Below, in pieces: positions 47,701 to 58,599 of a stretch of 64,000 nt of DNA (positions are counted from its first letter, which is position 1; every line of letters starts with the position of its first letter). A model generated the notes under the pieces. It ran no database searches and had not been told where the DNA came from. It worked only from the letters and a program-made list of their open reading frames with translations. The stretch is from Icerya purchasi. Taxonomy: Eukaryota; Arthropoda; Insecta; Hemiptera; Monophlebidae. The stretch covers positions 23,881,191-23,945,190 of the forward strand of contig CM077116.1 in NCBI GenBank assembly GCA_039619475.1. Reading direction: 5' to 3'. Both the position numbers and the translations under genes were made by a program.

Positions 47701-48548
47701 GATTCATGCGGTCGAATTGATTTGACTGATTTTCAAACTATTCTAGTAGTGAATACTAATTTGTAACAGCGCGTCCGGATCATTAACAACATTTAAAACA
47801 TTAAAGGTTCTTAAAACTAAGAGAACGAACGAACGAACGAAGTAGCTAACAATTTGATATTTTTCAATTCTATTTGAATATAAAATTAGGATTGCTTTAA
47901 ATATTTTAAACATTTCTGTCAGCGGACTACAAGAATTTCAGCATGGGAAAAACTTGAAAGAATTAGTTAATTCAATTAAGACTGAAGAAAACTGATGAAA
48001 AGCATTTCAAAGAGGCTCAAACGCTGAGAAAATATGGAAGCAAAACTCCTTAAAAGCTTTAATTGATGAAGAAATTATGACAGTAGACGCTTCAACAAAA
48101 TCAAGTGATAAGGACACCGCAGAAGTAACAATGTATTATCAGCCACTAGTTCATATTTTATTTGCTGCGTGTATGCTTTAAACAAATTAATTTTATCAAT
48201 ATTAAGACTGTAATCGTAATCTTCATTTAGTTTCTGAAAGCGATAAAAATTTTTTTGGTAACCCTTGTTTAAGAAATAAAAATGCATTACGTTACTTTAG
48301 AAATAATCTCAAAATACAAGCAAAAATATTGAAGCAATACATTTCTGTTGCTTGAAAAAGTTAAACATTTCGCGTTCTGTCTCTGATAAATAAAGGTATG
48401 CGTGACTTACAGACAATTAGTACCTTAAGGATTGCTGCTGATGGGATACCTGACAGATTTTTCAAACTTGATACAGAACGAGTATATTAAAACAATCATG
48501 TAGACAAACGCAATTTTCTGTATGTTGAAAAAATTTTACTGCAATTCT
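44707..48548. other. Unassigned AT-rich region
   Basis: Nearly 4 kb in which I recognise no gene, RNA or transposon. Frames such as 45134-45385, 45908-46111 and 46829-47161 are A/T-rich, lack family features and look accidental. 44710-45060 is purine-rich. Confidence 0.4.
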
Positions 48549-48647
48549 TTTTCTTTTTTTTTTAAACTAAAGGTGTGCATGAGAGTTCCCATGCATTGTG
48601 TTTAACTAGTGCGGCTATTGCAGCACATGGAGCCTACTTAAAGGGCA

Positions 48648-49330
48648 TTAAACGCGATAGTACAGACCGCTGCTCCGCATGAAAGCTAATACAGCTGCGA
48701 CCGCGGACGGAGCATTTGACAGTATCTTAGAACTAGAGGAGGTGGTAAAGTGAATGGGTCGTGGTACTGCAAAGGAGGGACATTCGAGAAGTTGGTGAGA
48801 GGTGGATGGGGCGCTCGATTGACCACAAAAGGGGAAGAAATTTGGGAGTAACTGGCTCGTGAATATGTAGCTGTACGAGAGGGTTGTATGTCTTATTCGG
48901 GGACGATTCAGGACAGAAAAATCTCTACGGGAAACTCCGTCTGTGGACTACCAGGGCTCGATGGTTGTTTTTATGCTTCGGAGAAACGTACTTGAAGATC
49001 TTCATTCCTGTTGCTGAAAAATGAGCCAATGTAGGGGGGGTTGGATTTAATCTCTGAGATGAGTTGAAGGGAGTTTAGAGAGTCAGTTATGAGTAGGGCA
49101 TTTTGAAACCTGGGGTTGCTATCGGTGTAGTGTTGGATGCAAAAAACCATCACGTATATTTCGGCGTCCAGTGCTGTACAGCAATCATGCAGTCTGACTG
49201 ACTCTGCTGCCCCTGAGACTTCGAAGGAGCATGCCGCCAGTGACTGATAACCTATTGCCTTCGCTCCATCTGCGTATAGGCATGCATGGTCTGTGTAGCT
49301 CGCTATGATATTTTCTGCTATTTGTACTAT
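48648..49330 (-). pseudogene. I-like LINE RNase H and C-terminal finger
   Basis: RNase H reads ACLYADGAKAIGYQSLAACS (Asp), CTALDAEIYVMVF (Glu) and NALLITDSLNSLQLISE (Asp). The His/Asp end is lost. Further on, RPRIRHTTLSYSYIF is followed by a C-x-H-x-C finger including TSHQLLECPSF, typical of I-type C-termini (RLRIGHTRLTHSYLL then HLL-EC). The finger is thought to help bind target DNA or element RNA. Confidence 0.8.
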
Positions 49331-49712
49331 GCTTGGAGGGTATTGTGCTTTGTTAAATTTTGTTAGTGATCAGTTTATGTTTGTGATTGGCTGACTCCAA
49401 GGTGGTGCGGTTGCTGCGAAGCCTGGCAGAGTTCCTGGGATTGAAGAGATTTGGAATCGACCCATAACCGAAAAAAGTTCAGGCACTGGGTCATTCCCAA
49501 ACCTCATATTAGGAGATATGGTAGCCAGCTCGATTGTCAGGGTTTTGGTACTACTAACAATAAGGAGGATGCTCAATTCTTTAAAGTTATACTACTTTCT
49601 ATAAAAGACAGTGGAGGACAACCTGTTAGTGCACACAAACTTACAACCGGAGAAGAGGGATGAGCAAAAAGGATAGACCGGAGGGCCGCAGAATGTATAG
49701 GATCTAAGGATG

Positions 49713-50470
49713 TTAGCAAACTTTTAGTGGCTGAGGAGTACACCTGGCACCCGTAATTGATTTCAAAAGGATAATTGATCTGTAAATTGTAAGGAGTAAT
49801 TTTGGGTTTATATTGTGCCTGTAATTTGATAGATATTTCAGGATAGACAAGGATTTTAAGCATTTGGTTTGGAGCTTAGCTATGTGAGCGCGCCAGGAAA
49901 TTTTTTTATCGAATATTAGGCCTAGGAACTTGACTGACGGACGATTTGGGATAGGAAATCCATTTAGACTCATTAATACGCTGGGAAGTGCGTTTTGGCA
50001 TCCCTTGTGGAAATTAACACATATTGTTTTTGTTAAGGAGAAAGTCAGACCGTTATCACTGGACCACTTCTGTTGATTTTCTATGGATGTTTGAAGGATA
50101 TTTTGAGCGTTTATAGGATGGTTGGATGATAAGGATATATTTAGGTCATCAATATAGAGCCGGGACGTTACAGCGGTGGCAAGGCAGTCAGTTATGTCGT
50201 TGATATAATATATGAACAAGATTGCGCTTAAAGCAGAGCCTTGTGATACACCATTTTTCAACAGCATCAGTTCAGACGTTGACGAACCAGTCGTAACTTG
50301 GATCGTTCTATTGTCCAAGGAGCTGCGTAGGTATTTACCCATTTTTCCGGCGATAGTTTTAATAGTAAGCCATGACGCCACAAGCGATTAAATGTTTTTT
50401 CTAAATCGAAGAATACTGCGCGTAGAAGTGCTGTTGGCGATGAAACGTCGATAAAATCTGCCTTTGCAAG
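49713..50470 (-). pseudogene. I-like LINE reverse transcriptase
   Basis: Just upstream, AVFFDLEKTFNRLWRHGLL gives the first catalytic Asp block in a neighbouring frame. The main 222-codon frame (50381-49713) continues with GKYLRSSLDNRTIQV, GVSQGSALSAILFIYYIND, the catalytic box LYIDDLNISL (YIDD in place of YADD), and the thumb motif FLGLIFDKKISWRAHIAKL. One frameshift near 50380 and a later stop disable it. Confidence 0.85.
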
Positions 50471-51107
50471 CTAAGCAGCTGGCTGACTGTCGATCTTGCC
50501 TTTCGCCCTTTGGCTTAGTTAGGAGATAAAAGACATTTTTGTTTTGGGAAAAACAGAAGGCGCCTACTGCAATTGAAGATACACTGATTAATAGTAATAA
50601 TAAAAAAAAAAAGAAAATCCCTTTTTATTTGTGCAAACGTATGTTAGGCGTTAAGCATATTTTGTATTTATAAAACTACCTACTAATCGAATGCATGTAT
50701 ATATAAGGCGCAGTATTTTATATAGCTCTAAATGTTATTTTCATCTTGCCGCAATAAATAATTGTTCAATGAGAAATACGTTTTTGCTTAATTTGAAATT
50801 ACAATTATGTCATTTATATTCTAAACTGCGGCTTCACAATTCCGGCTCTTAGAAGGAATGTTCAACATTTCAATTATATTCATTTATTTTAAAATATCGA
50901 TTAAAAACATTCATGATGAAGATAACTTAATTTTTTATTTAACAGAGAGCTTTTTAAAATCCTACAAAAAAAATTATCATTTTAAATATAGTGGAAGTAC
51001 GTTCATTTGTACAGTATATATTCCATTCATTTTTTTTTACACTACCCCGGTCCTTTGACCATTATTGGCGTTGCTACCGTTTATTATTAATTTATTTTTA
51101 TTTTGTA

Positions 51108-51750
51108 TTTTTTTTTTTTTTAAATGGACTCAGTGTTAACACTGACCCCCCAACTATATGGACTTAGATCACCTACTCAGATTCTGAGGCGATCGGAGAT
51201 AGAAAGTATAAAGGAAAGAAGGAGGGGAATAACGGCTGGAGATGGGAAGGAAAGTATAAAGGAAGCATTGAAAGGGGTAGGAAAATGCAACGCCAAAAGT
51301 TCGGCGTATAGATGAGAGCACTCAGGAAAAAGAGCAGGGCATTCAAAAAGGATATGGTTGGGAGTCTGATTAAAGAAACAATAGCCGAGCGCCGAGAAAA
51401 GAGAAGAAATTGGCACCAAAGCTGTGAATTGGGAGTAGATTGTAGGAGGAGGTAGAAGGAGGAGCGATTGGCAAAAGAGGAAGGGTAAATGTCAACCCAT
51501 AGTCTGGTATGGAGACTTGCGGAGAAGAAAAGGATGTCTGAGGCAGGAAAATGCGAAAGGAATGGATCATTGAAAGACTCCGAGCGAGCTAGGAAGTCAG
51601 CTGCTTCGTTGCTCTCAATGCCAGAGTGGCCAGAAACCCATAAAAAGTCAATAAGGATAGTACGTGCTAAGCGCAAGTTGAGATAGAGGCACGGACAGAA
51701 AGAATGATATCATTGGTCGAGTGGGATTTGTATAAGGCCTCCTAATTTAT
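51108..51750 (-). mobile_element. RNase H LINE, 3' fragment with poly(A)
   Basis: A T run at 51108-51121 is the poly(A) tail of a minus-strand insertion. Upstream the sequence reads SHSTNDIILSVRASI, then in another frame TILIDFLWVSGHSGIESNEA followed by ADFLARS (RNase H end), then the C-terminal domain ending FILSISDRLRI and stop. The 62-kb copies end SISDRLVI and SISDRIKI, so this is the same family. It is truncated inside RNase H, with a C-rich stretch just beyond its 5' end (51757-51765). Confidence 0.85.
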
Positions 51751-51857
51751 ACTACCCCCCCCCCATTGAGGTATGGCAGAATTTAGATAGTATCATATAA
51801 TGGTTTACCATCTATATATTTAAATTATTCTGAAGGCGTATTACTTATTAGAAATCG

Positions 51858-52470
51858 ATGAATTTTTTAGCAGCTCAGTATGAGGACAGTCACGCGATTG
51901 ACACCGGGTTATCAAATGAGGACAAACTTTTAAAGACTTCACTTACCGAGGAGATCGGGAAGAAGGATAAACAAATCTAGCAGTTAACTACAGCATTGTA
52001 CGAACTAAAACAGTATGGAAGACGAGGTAACGTGGGGATACATGGTGTGATCGAAACAGAGAACGAAAACCTCCCCCAGATAATATTAAAGATTGAAGGA
52101 AAAATAAATGTTAATATCGCGGAGAACGATATTTTGGTGGCCCACCGATTACCCTCAAGAAACTCCAGGTTACCAAAACCTACAAGAGTAAAGACCACTA
52201 GGAGAGATGCAGATCGGGTACTTGATAATAAGCGCACTATAATCATTCACGACAAAGACAGTAACAAATGAAGAAAACGGCAATAATAAAATATTCATAA
52301 ACGAAAATTTATCGAAATATTACAAGAAGCTTCTCTGGCAGACGAAGCAAAGGGCCAGAGCATTGAATTACAGGTTTACATGGACTGGAAGAGGGAAAAT
52401 TTATGTACGAAAGGACCAATAAGAGAGAATTTTCTACATACGGAAAGAAGAAGACTTAAATAAGTTGCTA
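51858..52470 (+). pseudogene. LINE ORF1-like protein fragment (coiled coil, RNA-binding type)
   Basis: From ATG 51858 the frame reads MNFLAAQYEDS, a TAG at about 51978, then a coiled-coil end with LYELKQYGRRGNVGIHGVIE. It continues with NDILVAHRLPSRNSRLPKPT and ends at 52271. After a shift come KIFINENLSKYYKKLLWQTK, YRFTWTGRGKIYVRKD and EEDLNKL. The layout of coiled coil, QYSRR-N-IHG, AHRLP, INE-L, KIYVRKD is common in insect non-LTR ORF1 proteins. Stops and one shift mark it as dead, and no attached RT was found. Confidence 0.75.
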
Positions 52471-52669
52471 TAATTTCAATTAGCCAGAAACTAAGTACGG
52501 CTAATGGTAAAATAATATATGTATATAACTGTAATCGCAGCGGTAGGGTCAGTTGCAATTATGTTGATAGATCGATTGCTGCAATGATAAGGTTAGATGT
52601 GATAAAAACTGGGAATAATGTTTGCGATACATTTGGTACGATAAAGGAATTATAAGTGTGTAGGAATGA

Positions 52670-52921
52670 GTGTGTGGATGCGTACGTTTTACGTTTCCAG
52701 CCGGGCAGGATTTGAGTGCAGAGTTAGAGGTGGAATTGAGTAATCAGAAGAGTAAGAAGGGGCGTAGAATAGTGCTTCACGTGAACCGGACTGTGTGTGA
52801 CGCTAGTGCTGTCGGCTATGATGTTTACAGCGCTGTGCTGTGGTGTCTGAGGTGGTTACAATGCAGGGATATGAAAGCTCAGAGGAAGTATACACATTCT
52901 GCATGTGTTAAGGTTGGCTGA
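52670..52921 (+). other. Unrecognised 83-codon frame in a GC-richer patch
   Basis: The stretch 52640-52930 is visibly richer in G than its neighbourhood and holds an open frame containing RFTFPAGQDLSAELEVELS. I recognise no family. Old transposon sequence is more likely than a gene, since no promoter, splice context or downstream exon is visible. Confidence 0.25.
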
Positions 52922-52929
52922 AAACTTTA

Positions 52930-54139
52930 CTCTTAGGTTAAAGGAATTCTTTTGATGATGGTAATTTGTTATAATCATTGTTTTCTTCTTCCATTGTTAT
53001 AGCATTACTCCGGGTTTCGGTAATAAGTATATGTAGATGTGCGAATTTTATATATATATATATTATTATGTGACCAGTCAAATAAACTGACTAGTTACGT
53101 AATATAATTGTTTTTTTTTATATATTTTTAAATTTACAAATCTCCAAATAAACCAATTTTTAAATATCTCGTCAAAATTAAACTCTGGATAAGCGGTTTT
53201 TTAAACAATATCACTATTTCCATGAATTGTCTTCAACAAAGATAAATTACTATTTTTATTTAATTTATACTAACAATTATAAAAAAAATTATTATAACAT
53301 CTTCACATTACACACCTATACAAATGGTTTAATTTCTCACGTAAAACATAAAATATAAATATACTATAATCACTATTGTATCTTGCGTCCAGTTTGCCTC
53401 TTCTGTCGGAGTATATTCTGTAAATTCCTTTGGATAACTAGTTGTTGAATCCATTTGTTTTATGTCGGTTAAATTTTCCGATTTCTTATATTAATATATC
53501 TTTTGCTTTAATAAAATTATAGTTATTTAATTTTGTAATAACCGCCCAACCATAATGGATAAGCTGAGTTTAAAAAAAAATGAAACTGGTTAAAATAAAG
53601 TTCAAAACAGAAATTCTTTAAAATAATATAAAATGTTCTTTTTTTAAACCAAAATTATCTTAATAAAATTTTTACTTTAATAAAACGTATTTTCTTTTAA
53701 ATTAAAATGTTCATTCTGAATAAAACGTATTCTCTTTCAAATTAAAAATGTTTATTCTGAATAAAATTTATATTAGCTTATTCAAGGTATAACCCTCACT
53801 AGCCAGTAATTATCGAAAATTGTAAGCCAGAAGCTTATTTAATTATTCGTGTATTTCACACATACAAATTTATTTATACCGTTGTCAAATAATATTATAA
53901 TTTCCTGTTAAGCTCTGTTATGGCTAAAACGCCATAATATATATAGGCATCTTCGTAATTACGTAAATCTGTATTGTATTACTAGCAACTTAAATAGGTG
54001 AGAAGATCAGTGCGCTCCACGACATAGTTAAGATATAGGTCACAAATAACATATTATAGGCAGTTGAAAATTAAACAGGGAAGAAAACAAATAAAAACTG
54101 AGTGAAATCGTTACTACAATTCTGCTACGAAATTAGTAG
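52930..54139. other. Unassigned AT-rich region
   Basis: Nothing recognisable apart from A/T runs and a short AT repeat near 53050. A near-duplicate of about 50 bases (ATAAAACGTATT...) occurs around 53690-53760. Confidence 0.4.
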
Positions 54140-54346
54140 CTTCTGCGTTTTGTTTTACATTTTGAATTTCACTTTTAAAGGATCATCTGGTGATGAGCTA
54201 TACATTTTTTAAGGATGATTTTTGAGGTTGTTTTAAATTCCGTACCGTATATTCTTGACGGTTTTTTGTTTTTTTTTTTGGAATTTTTACTGCTCAGGGT
54301 AATTGGTTAGTTTGAAGTTATTGGTGTTAAAGAGAATTTTAATTGT
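54140..54346 (+). mobile_element. HP element fragment interrupted by a SINE
   Basis: It carries the HP subterminal block (TTTTGAATTTCACTTTTAAAGG, given here only in part: TTTGAATTTCACTTTTAAAG; then GGTGATGAGCTATACATTTT and CTTGACGGTTTTTTG). It stops at GAGAATTTTAATTGTAA, where a tRNA-like SINE begins. The terminal hairpin is missing. Confidence 0.72.
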
Positions 54347-54560
54347 AAGCCTAGTGGTTAAGGCACTTGGCTACCAAACCAGAGGTCACGGGTTGGAGAC
54401 TTGTCTTGATCCGGTTCGAAATCGCTCCTACGTTTACCCAGCCTGAAATAATTGGGTACCAGAAAAAGGCGGCTGAGAGAAAGGAAACGGCCCCCCCACT
54501 CTCATTAGTGCCGTTGGGCTCTGTACATTGAGACTCTTAACTTCACAATCCCCGAACGAT
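54347..54560 (+). mobile_element. tRNA-derived SINE
   Basis: The head resembles a tRNA: box A-like TAGTGGTTAAGGC (54352-54364), an anticodon-arm-like CTTGGCTACCAAACCAGAGG, and box B-like GGTTGGAGAC (54391-54400, degraded from GGTTCGAATC). A body of about 150 bp includes AAGGCGGCTGAGAGAAAGGA and a C run. It ends near GAGACTTACTTTACTTTGC, directly abutting LINE coding sequence, so it may share a 3' end with that LINE or have landed at its edge. Confidence 0.7.
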
Positions 54561-54571
54561 GAGACTTACTT

Positions 54572-55335
54572 TACTTTGCTTAAGGCTTTCGACTTAGTGG
54601 ACCAAGAAATACTAATTGAGGACATGAGCAAAATGGGTGTAAAAGGGAGGTACCTGAAATGGTTTTGAAGTTATATAAGGGGAAGAGAATTTGTAGTAAA
54701 GATCGGGAATGAACATAGTAGAAAAGAAATAATGAATTACGAAGTTGAACAAGGGACAATAGGGGTACCAACGAATTCGCTTTACCGATATGTAAAGAAC
54801 TCTAAAGTGTATGTTTATGCAGATGATATCGCATTAGTTATTGAACACTCTGATATAGGAAGTGCTGAAAAATTGTTACAAGAAGATCTCAATAATGTAT
54901 GCAAATGGGCAAATTATTATTTAATGCTAAAAAAACAACAGTGATGCATATAAGAACGCCAAGCCGGTTTAGAACGTTCGTTTCTAAATTAATCTTACAT
55001 AATACGAGGCAGTAAGAAAATATGTGGTTGTGAAAAGTTAGAAAATGTAAGTGAATTTAAATATCTCGGGATAACATTAGATAGACGTCTAACGTGGAGA
55101 AACCACATTGACAATATTGCGGGGAAAGTTAGACAAACTGTATTCTTGCACTATGTATAAATTAAAACAAAGTATGATGCGCAAAAGCCTAAGGTTATAT
55201 TTTGAAGCAGTAATAATGTTCAGAATTAAATACGGAATCGGAATTTGGGATGAGGAAAAAATTACAGAAACTGAGGAAAAACAAAAAATGGCGAAAAAAA
55301 TGTTTAAACGACTCAAACTCCGAAGAAAAGATAAT
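54572..55335 (+). pseudogene. LINE reverse transcriptase fragment (CR1/Kiri-like)
   Basis: The pieces in order are LLKAFDLVDQEILIEDMSKM then GVKGRYLKWF (first Asp block); YIRGREFVVKIG; a deletion where GVPQGSVLGP should be (QGTIGVPTNS); VYVYADDIALVIEHSD (catalytic YADD); SEFKYLGITLDRRLTWRNHI; and IRYGIGIWD-like KYGIGIWDEE. Stops and shifts are scattered. It is joined at about 55340 to a different LINE. Confidence 0.78.
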
Positions 55336-55344
55336 TCGTTTATC

Positions 55345-56128
55345 CATTCCGCAGAGCAGCCTTTTTGGTCCTATGCTGTATATTATTTACGCAGCTGATA
55401 CGCCTACATCAAACTAAATAATATTAGCTACGTTTGCTAATGATGTGGCCATCTTATCCTTTGATGTCAATCCAACGTTCGCAACTATGGCGGTACAGAA
55501 ACAAGTAAACAGGATTCAGGAATGGGTCAGAGATTATCGTATCCGGTTTAACGAGCAGAAATGCAAACAGGTTATGTTTACAAATAAACGGGCAGTGTGT
55601 CCCAGAGTAAAAATTAACAATATGGAAATACAACAATCGGAAATGGTGAAGTACTTAGGAATCATGTTGGATAGGCTGCTCACATGACGATATCATATAG
55701 CACATGTGCGAACGAAGATGATGGTTCGTGCCAGGACGTTATATCCACTACTAAGTAAGTCGTTACTCACAACTAAGTCTGAAGTTAAAAAGGCAAATAT
55801 ATTTAACCTATATCGTACCGATATGGAAGTACGGAATTGAGCTGTATGGTAGTGCTAGTCAAACTTGCAGCGGATACAACGATAACAGTTTAAGATTTTG
55901 GGAACGTTGACAGCAGCCCCAAATTATGTACTTAACGAGACCTTGCACAATGATTTAAGGATACCATTCGTCGAAGAAATTCATAAAGAACACTATGAAA
56001 AATTTTTCAACAAATTATCACATCACTGTAACCCGAACATTAGAAAAATGTATAGAAGAACTCTGCCTGGAAATCCAGCCAGGGGGCTAAAAAGAAAATG
56101 GTGCCGAGGTGCGATTCCAATTACCTAA
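55345..56128 (+). pseudogene. Jockey-like LINE, RT palm to C-terminus
   Basis: It begins QSSLFGPMLYIIYAADTPTS (Jockey QGSVLGP block), then ATFANDVAILSFD, where the catalytic FADD is FAND (Asp to Asn). It continues QNRIQEW-like VNRIQEWVRDYRIRFNEQKC, MVKYLGIMLDRLLTW, and at the C-terminus NETLHNDLRIPFVEEI, HYEKFF and LSHHCNP. The thumb region between 55690 and 55890 is frameshifted. It is dead both by shifts and by loss of a catalytic Asp. Confidence 0.8.
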
Positions 56129-57399
56129 CTTTCCTTTTCATTAGACGTAAAAAGTAAGAGAGAAATTAATCATTACATGCCCAAGTTTCTCAGTGCATAG
56201 ATTAAGCTTGGTTATTCAAAATTTGTCTGCCTAATATATTACAAACACCGCTGTTTGCGGTAAGAATGTATACCGGTAAGGGTAAAAAAAAACAACTATT
56301 AATGTTACGTTTTTATTCTACTTTAAACACAACTGTCATCGATCTTTTGCCTTTCTTATTTATTTTTAATTTTTATTTGTAATGTAAATAAAAATAGTTC
56401 AATGAGAAAAAAAATATATATATTTTTTACTTGCTCACGAACAAAGAATTCGGATCGAATTACTAACAAAAATAAAAAAGAAGTAAAATCAAATAAAAAT
56501 ACTACGTTTACTTTTTCTAGTAATTTGCTATTCAAATCCTAAACTACTATTTTAGCTACAATTTTATAATTTCGTTTTATTTTTCACCTAAAAATAAAAC
56601 AAAATTTAAATTGAATTGTAATAGTTATGTATTTTTAAAACATTTTTAAATTTCTAAAGAAGTCGTCATTTGATTTTCTTTATAAAATAATGTATTTTTC
56701 ACATCTACTGTTTACCATGTAAAGTATTACGTAATTATATAATTTTCCTCCCTAAAATGTTTCTCTGGATCCGTCGCTGAATGATACTGATAATGGTTAT
56801 TTGAAATACCACAATAATGATGTTAGTAGTGATGTAGGAAAATTAGAGGTTTCACTTGTTATAGGAAGAACTTGTATCCTGATCACTCATAAAAACAATA
56901 GTGTAAATGTAGACATCAAGTAGAAGAAGAAGAAGAAGAAGAAGAATGTGAAATTATAATCTTCAATATAATTAATTAGACAGCTGTTTTTTTAGGAGAA
57001 GGGGAGAAATGTAGAGAAATACCTTAAATTTCGATATAAAAAAGAAGAAAAATATAAAATGATGATCAACTTAATTAACCAGCATCCGCTACATAAAAAT
57101 ATGAAAGCAAAATGGCTCTTGCGTGAATATAGATAAAAAAAGAAATTGGAGAAGTGCAAACTAAAACAATCCATGACAGATGTTAAAAAGACTCTGGTTG
57201 TTGATTGAATGTTTTTTTTTTTATTATTGTTGTAAAATTAATCCCGACGAAAACAAAATATTATAAAAACTACAACCAAATTTATCAGCTTCCACCTTTG
57301 TTGTCATAAATTCATCAATTTTTTTATTTTGCTTCTTCGTCTCTCTCACTGAAATGTACAATACGAAAATAGGAAAGATTACGGCGGAAATTAAAGAAC
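56129..57399. other. Unassigned AT-rich region
   Basis: No gene recognised. A short (GAA)n run lies at 56932-56945. Confidence 0.4.
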
Positions 57400-58480
57400 G
57401 GAGACCTTCCCAGAGATAACTGAAGAAGAAGTGTATAATGCACTTCGATGTTCAAAACATAGTAAAGCACCCGATCCGGATGGTATGATTATTAGCCGAA
57501 ATTATTAAACTTGCAGGGAGCATGCTGGTAAATAGGATATGCGACTTATTTCATGAATACCTAAAAAAGAAAACGATTCCGCAAGAATAGACGGAACGGA
57601 AATAAGTTTAATACATAAGAGGGAATATATGCAAAATCCTAAGTAACTACAGACCAATTAGTTTATTTTCGCAGTTGTATAAATTATTTACTCGAATAAT
57701 ATCCAGACAGGCTATCATAGTAGATAAAAGGTAACCAACAAAGAGAACAAGCTGGTTTTAGGCCAAGTCAAACATATCACCGATACAAAAATGCAAAGAA
57801 TATAATATAAAACTCTCTCTCTATATATATAGCATTGGTAGATTTTGAAAAGGCATTTGACTCAGTAGAAGATATGAGCGGTAACAGATTCGTTACTAAG
57901 CGAAGGCTGTATGCATCTAATCAAGAACATCTACAGGTCGACGACGATGCAAATAAATTTATGGAATAACACCAAGAAAATACCAATGAAAAGGGATGTA
58001 AGATAAGAAGATACATTATCACCGAAATTGTTTATTGCCTCATTAGAAATTATATTGAAGTTTTGTAGCTATAAGAATTGATGATAGGGAATACTTAAGC
58101 CATCTAAGATTTTCAGATGATATAGTATATACTACTAAGCACTAGCGCAGAAGAACTACAAATGATGTTAACGGAATTAAATGTATACTCGGATAAAATA
58201 AAGAATTAAGAATAAACTTGTATAAGACGAAAGTAATGACAAATACGAAAGAATATTTACGAATAAAAATAGATAATATAAACGTAGAAACAGTAAACAA
58301 GTATCTGCACCTAGGACAAAAAATTACCACCAACAAGAAGACGATAATGAAGGCGGAAGTAAACCGCAGAGTGTCACTAGCATGGATTTCGGGACGCTAG
58401 GCAATATATATTTAGGAAATTTCATTATGTTTAAAACGAAAATTGTATAATCAGTATGTTCTACCGGTTCTTATAAACAT
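57400..58480 (+). pseudogene. RTE-like LINE reverse transcriptase remnant
   Basis: The fragments in order are EITEEEVYNALRCSKHSKAP then DPDGM; LFHEYLKKKTIPQE; SNYRPISLFSQLYKLFTRII; QREQAGFRPSQTYHRYKN; IALVDFEKAFDSVE (first catalytic block); and from 58218 the frame KVMTNTKEYLRI then NKYLHLGQKITTNKKTIMKA ending RRVSLAWISGR. This order is typical of RTE/BovB-like elements. The palm with YADD cannot be read cleanly (SDDIVY near 58115 may be it). Multiple stops. Confidence 0.78.
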
Positions 58481-58599
58481 GGATGTTTTCTTCTTATTAT
58501 TTACACGCCGTCTCCGACCGAAGTTTGGCGATCAGTACAGTCATCTTCACTTTGTCAATGGCAGCATTATTTAAATCCTTTTGTGAACATGGGCACCAT

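Larger units (their letters stand above)
48549..50500 (-). mobile_element. I-like LINE, 5' truncated
   Basis: Minus-strand order: RT (about 50470-49720), a gap region, RNase H (49320-48960), C-terminal Cys/His finger (about 48900-48760), a terminal LAFMRSSGLYYRV and stop near 48648, then an A-rich tail (T run 48555-48563). The complete domain order and tail fix the orientation. It is less decayed than the Jockey scraps but still has several frameshifts. Confidence 0.88.

Noticed and set aside
48585..48760. A + strand LINE C-terminus reading (AYLKGIKRDSTDRCSA then RTEHL)
   Set aside because: The minus strand gives a far better and longer match (RPRIRHTTLSYSYIF, HQLLECPSF, SSGLYYRV, stop, A-rich tail), continuous with the RT and RNase H upstream.
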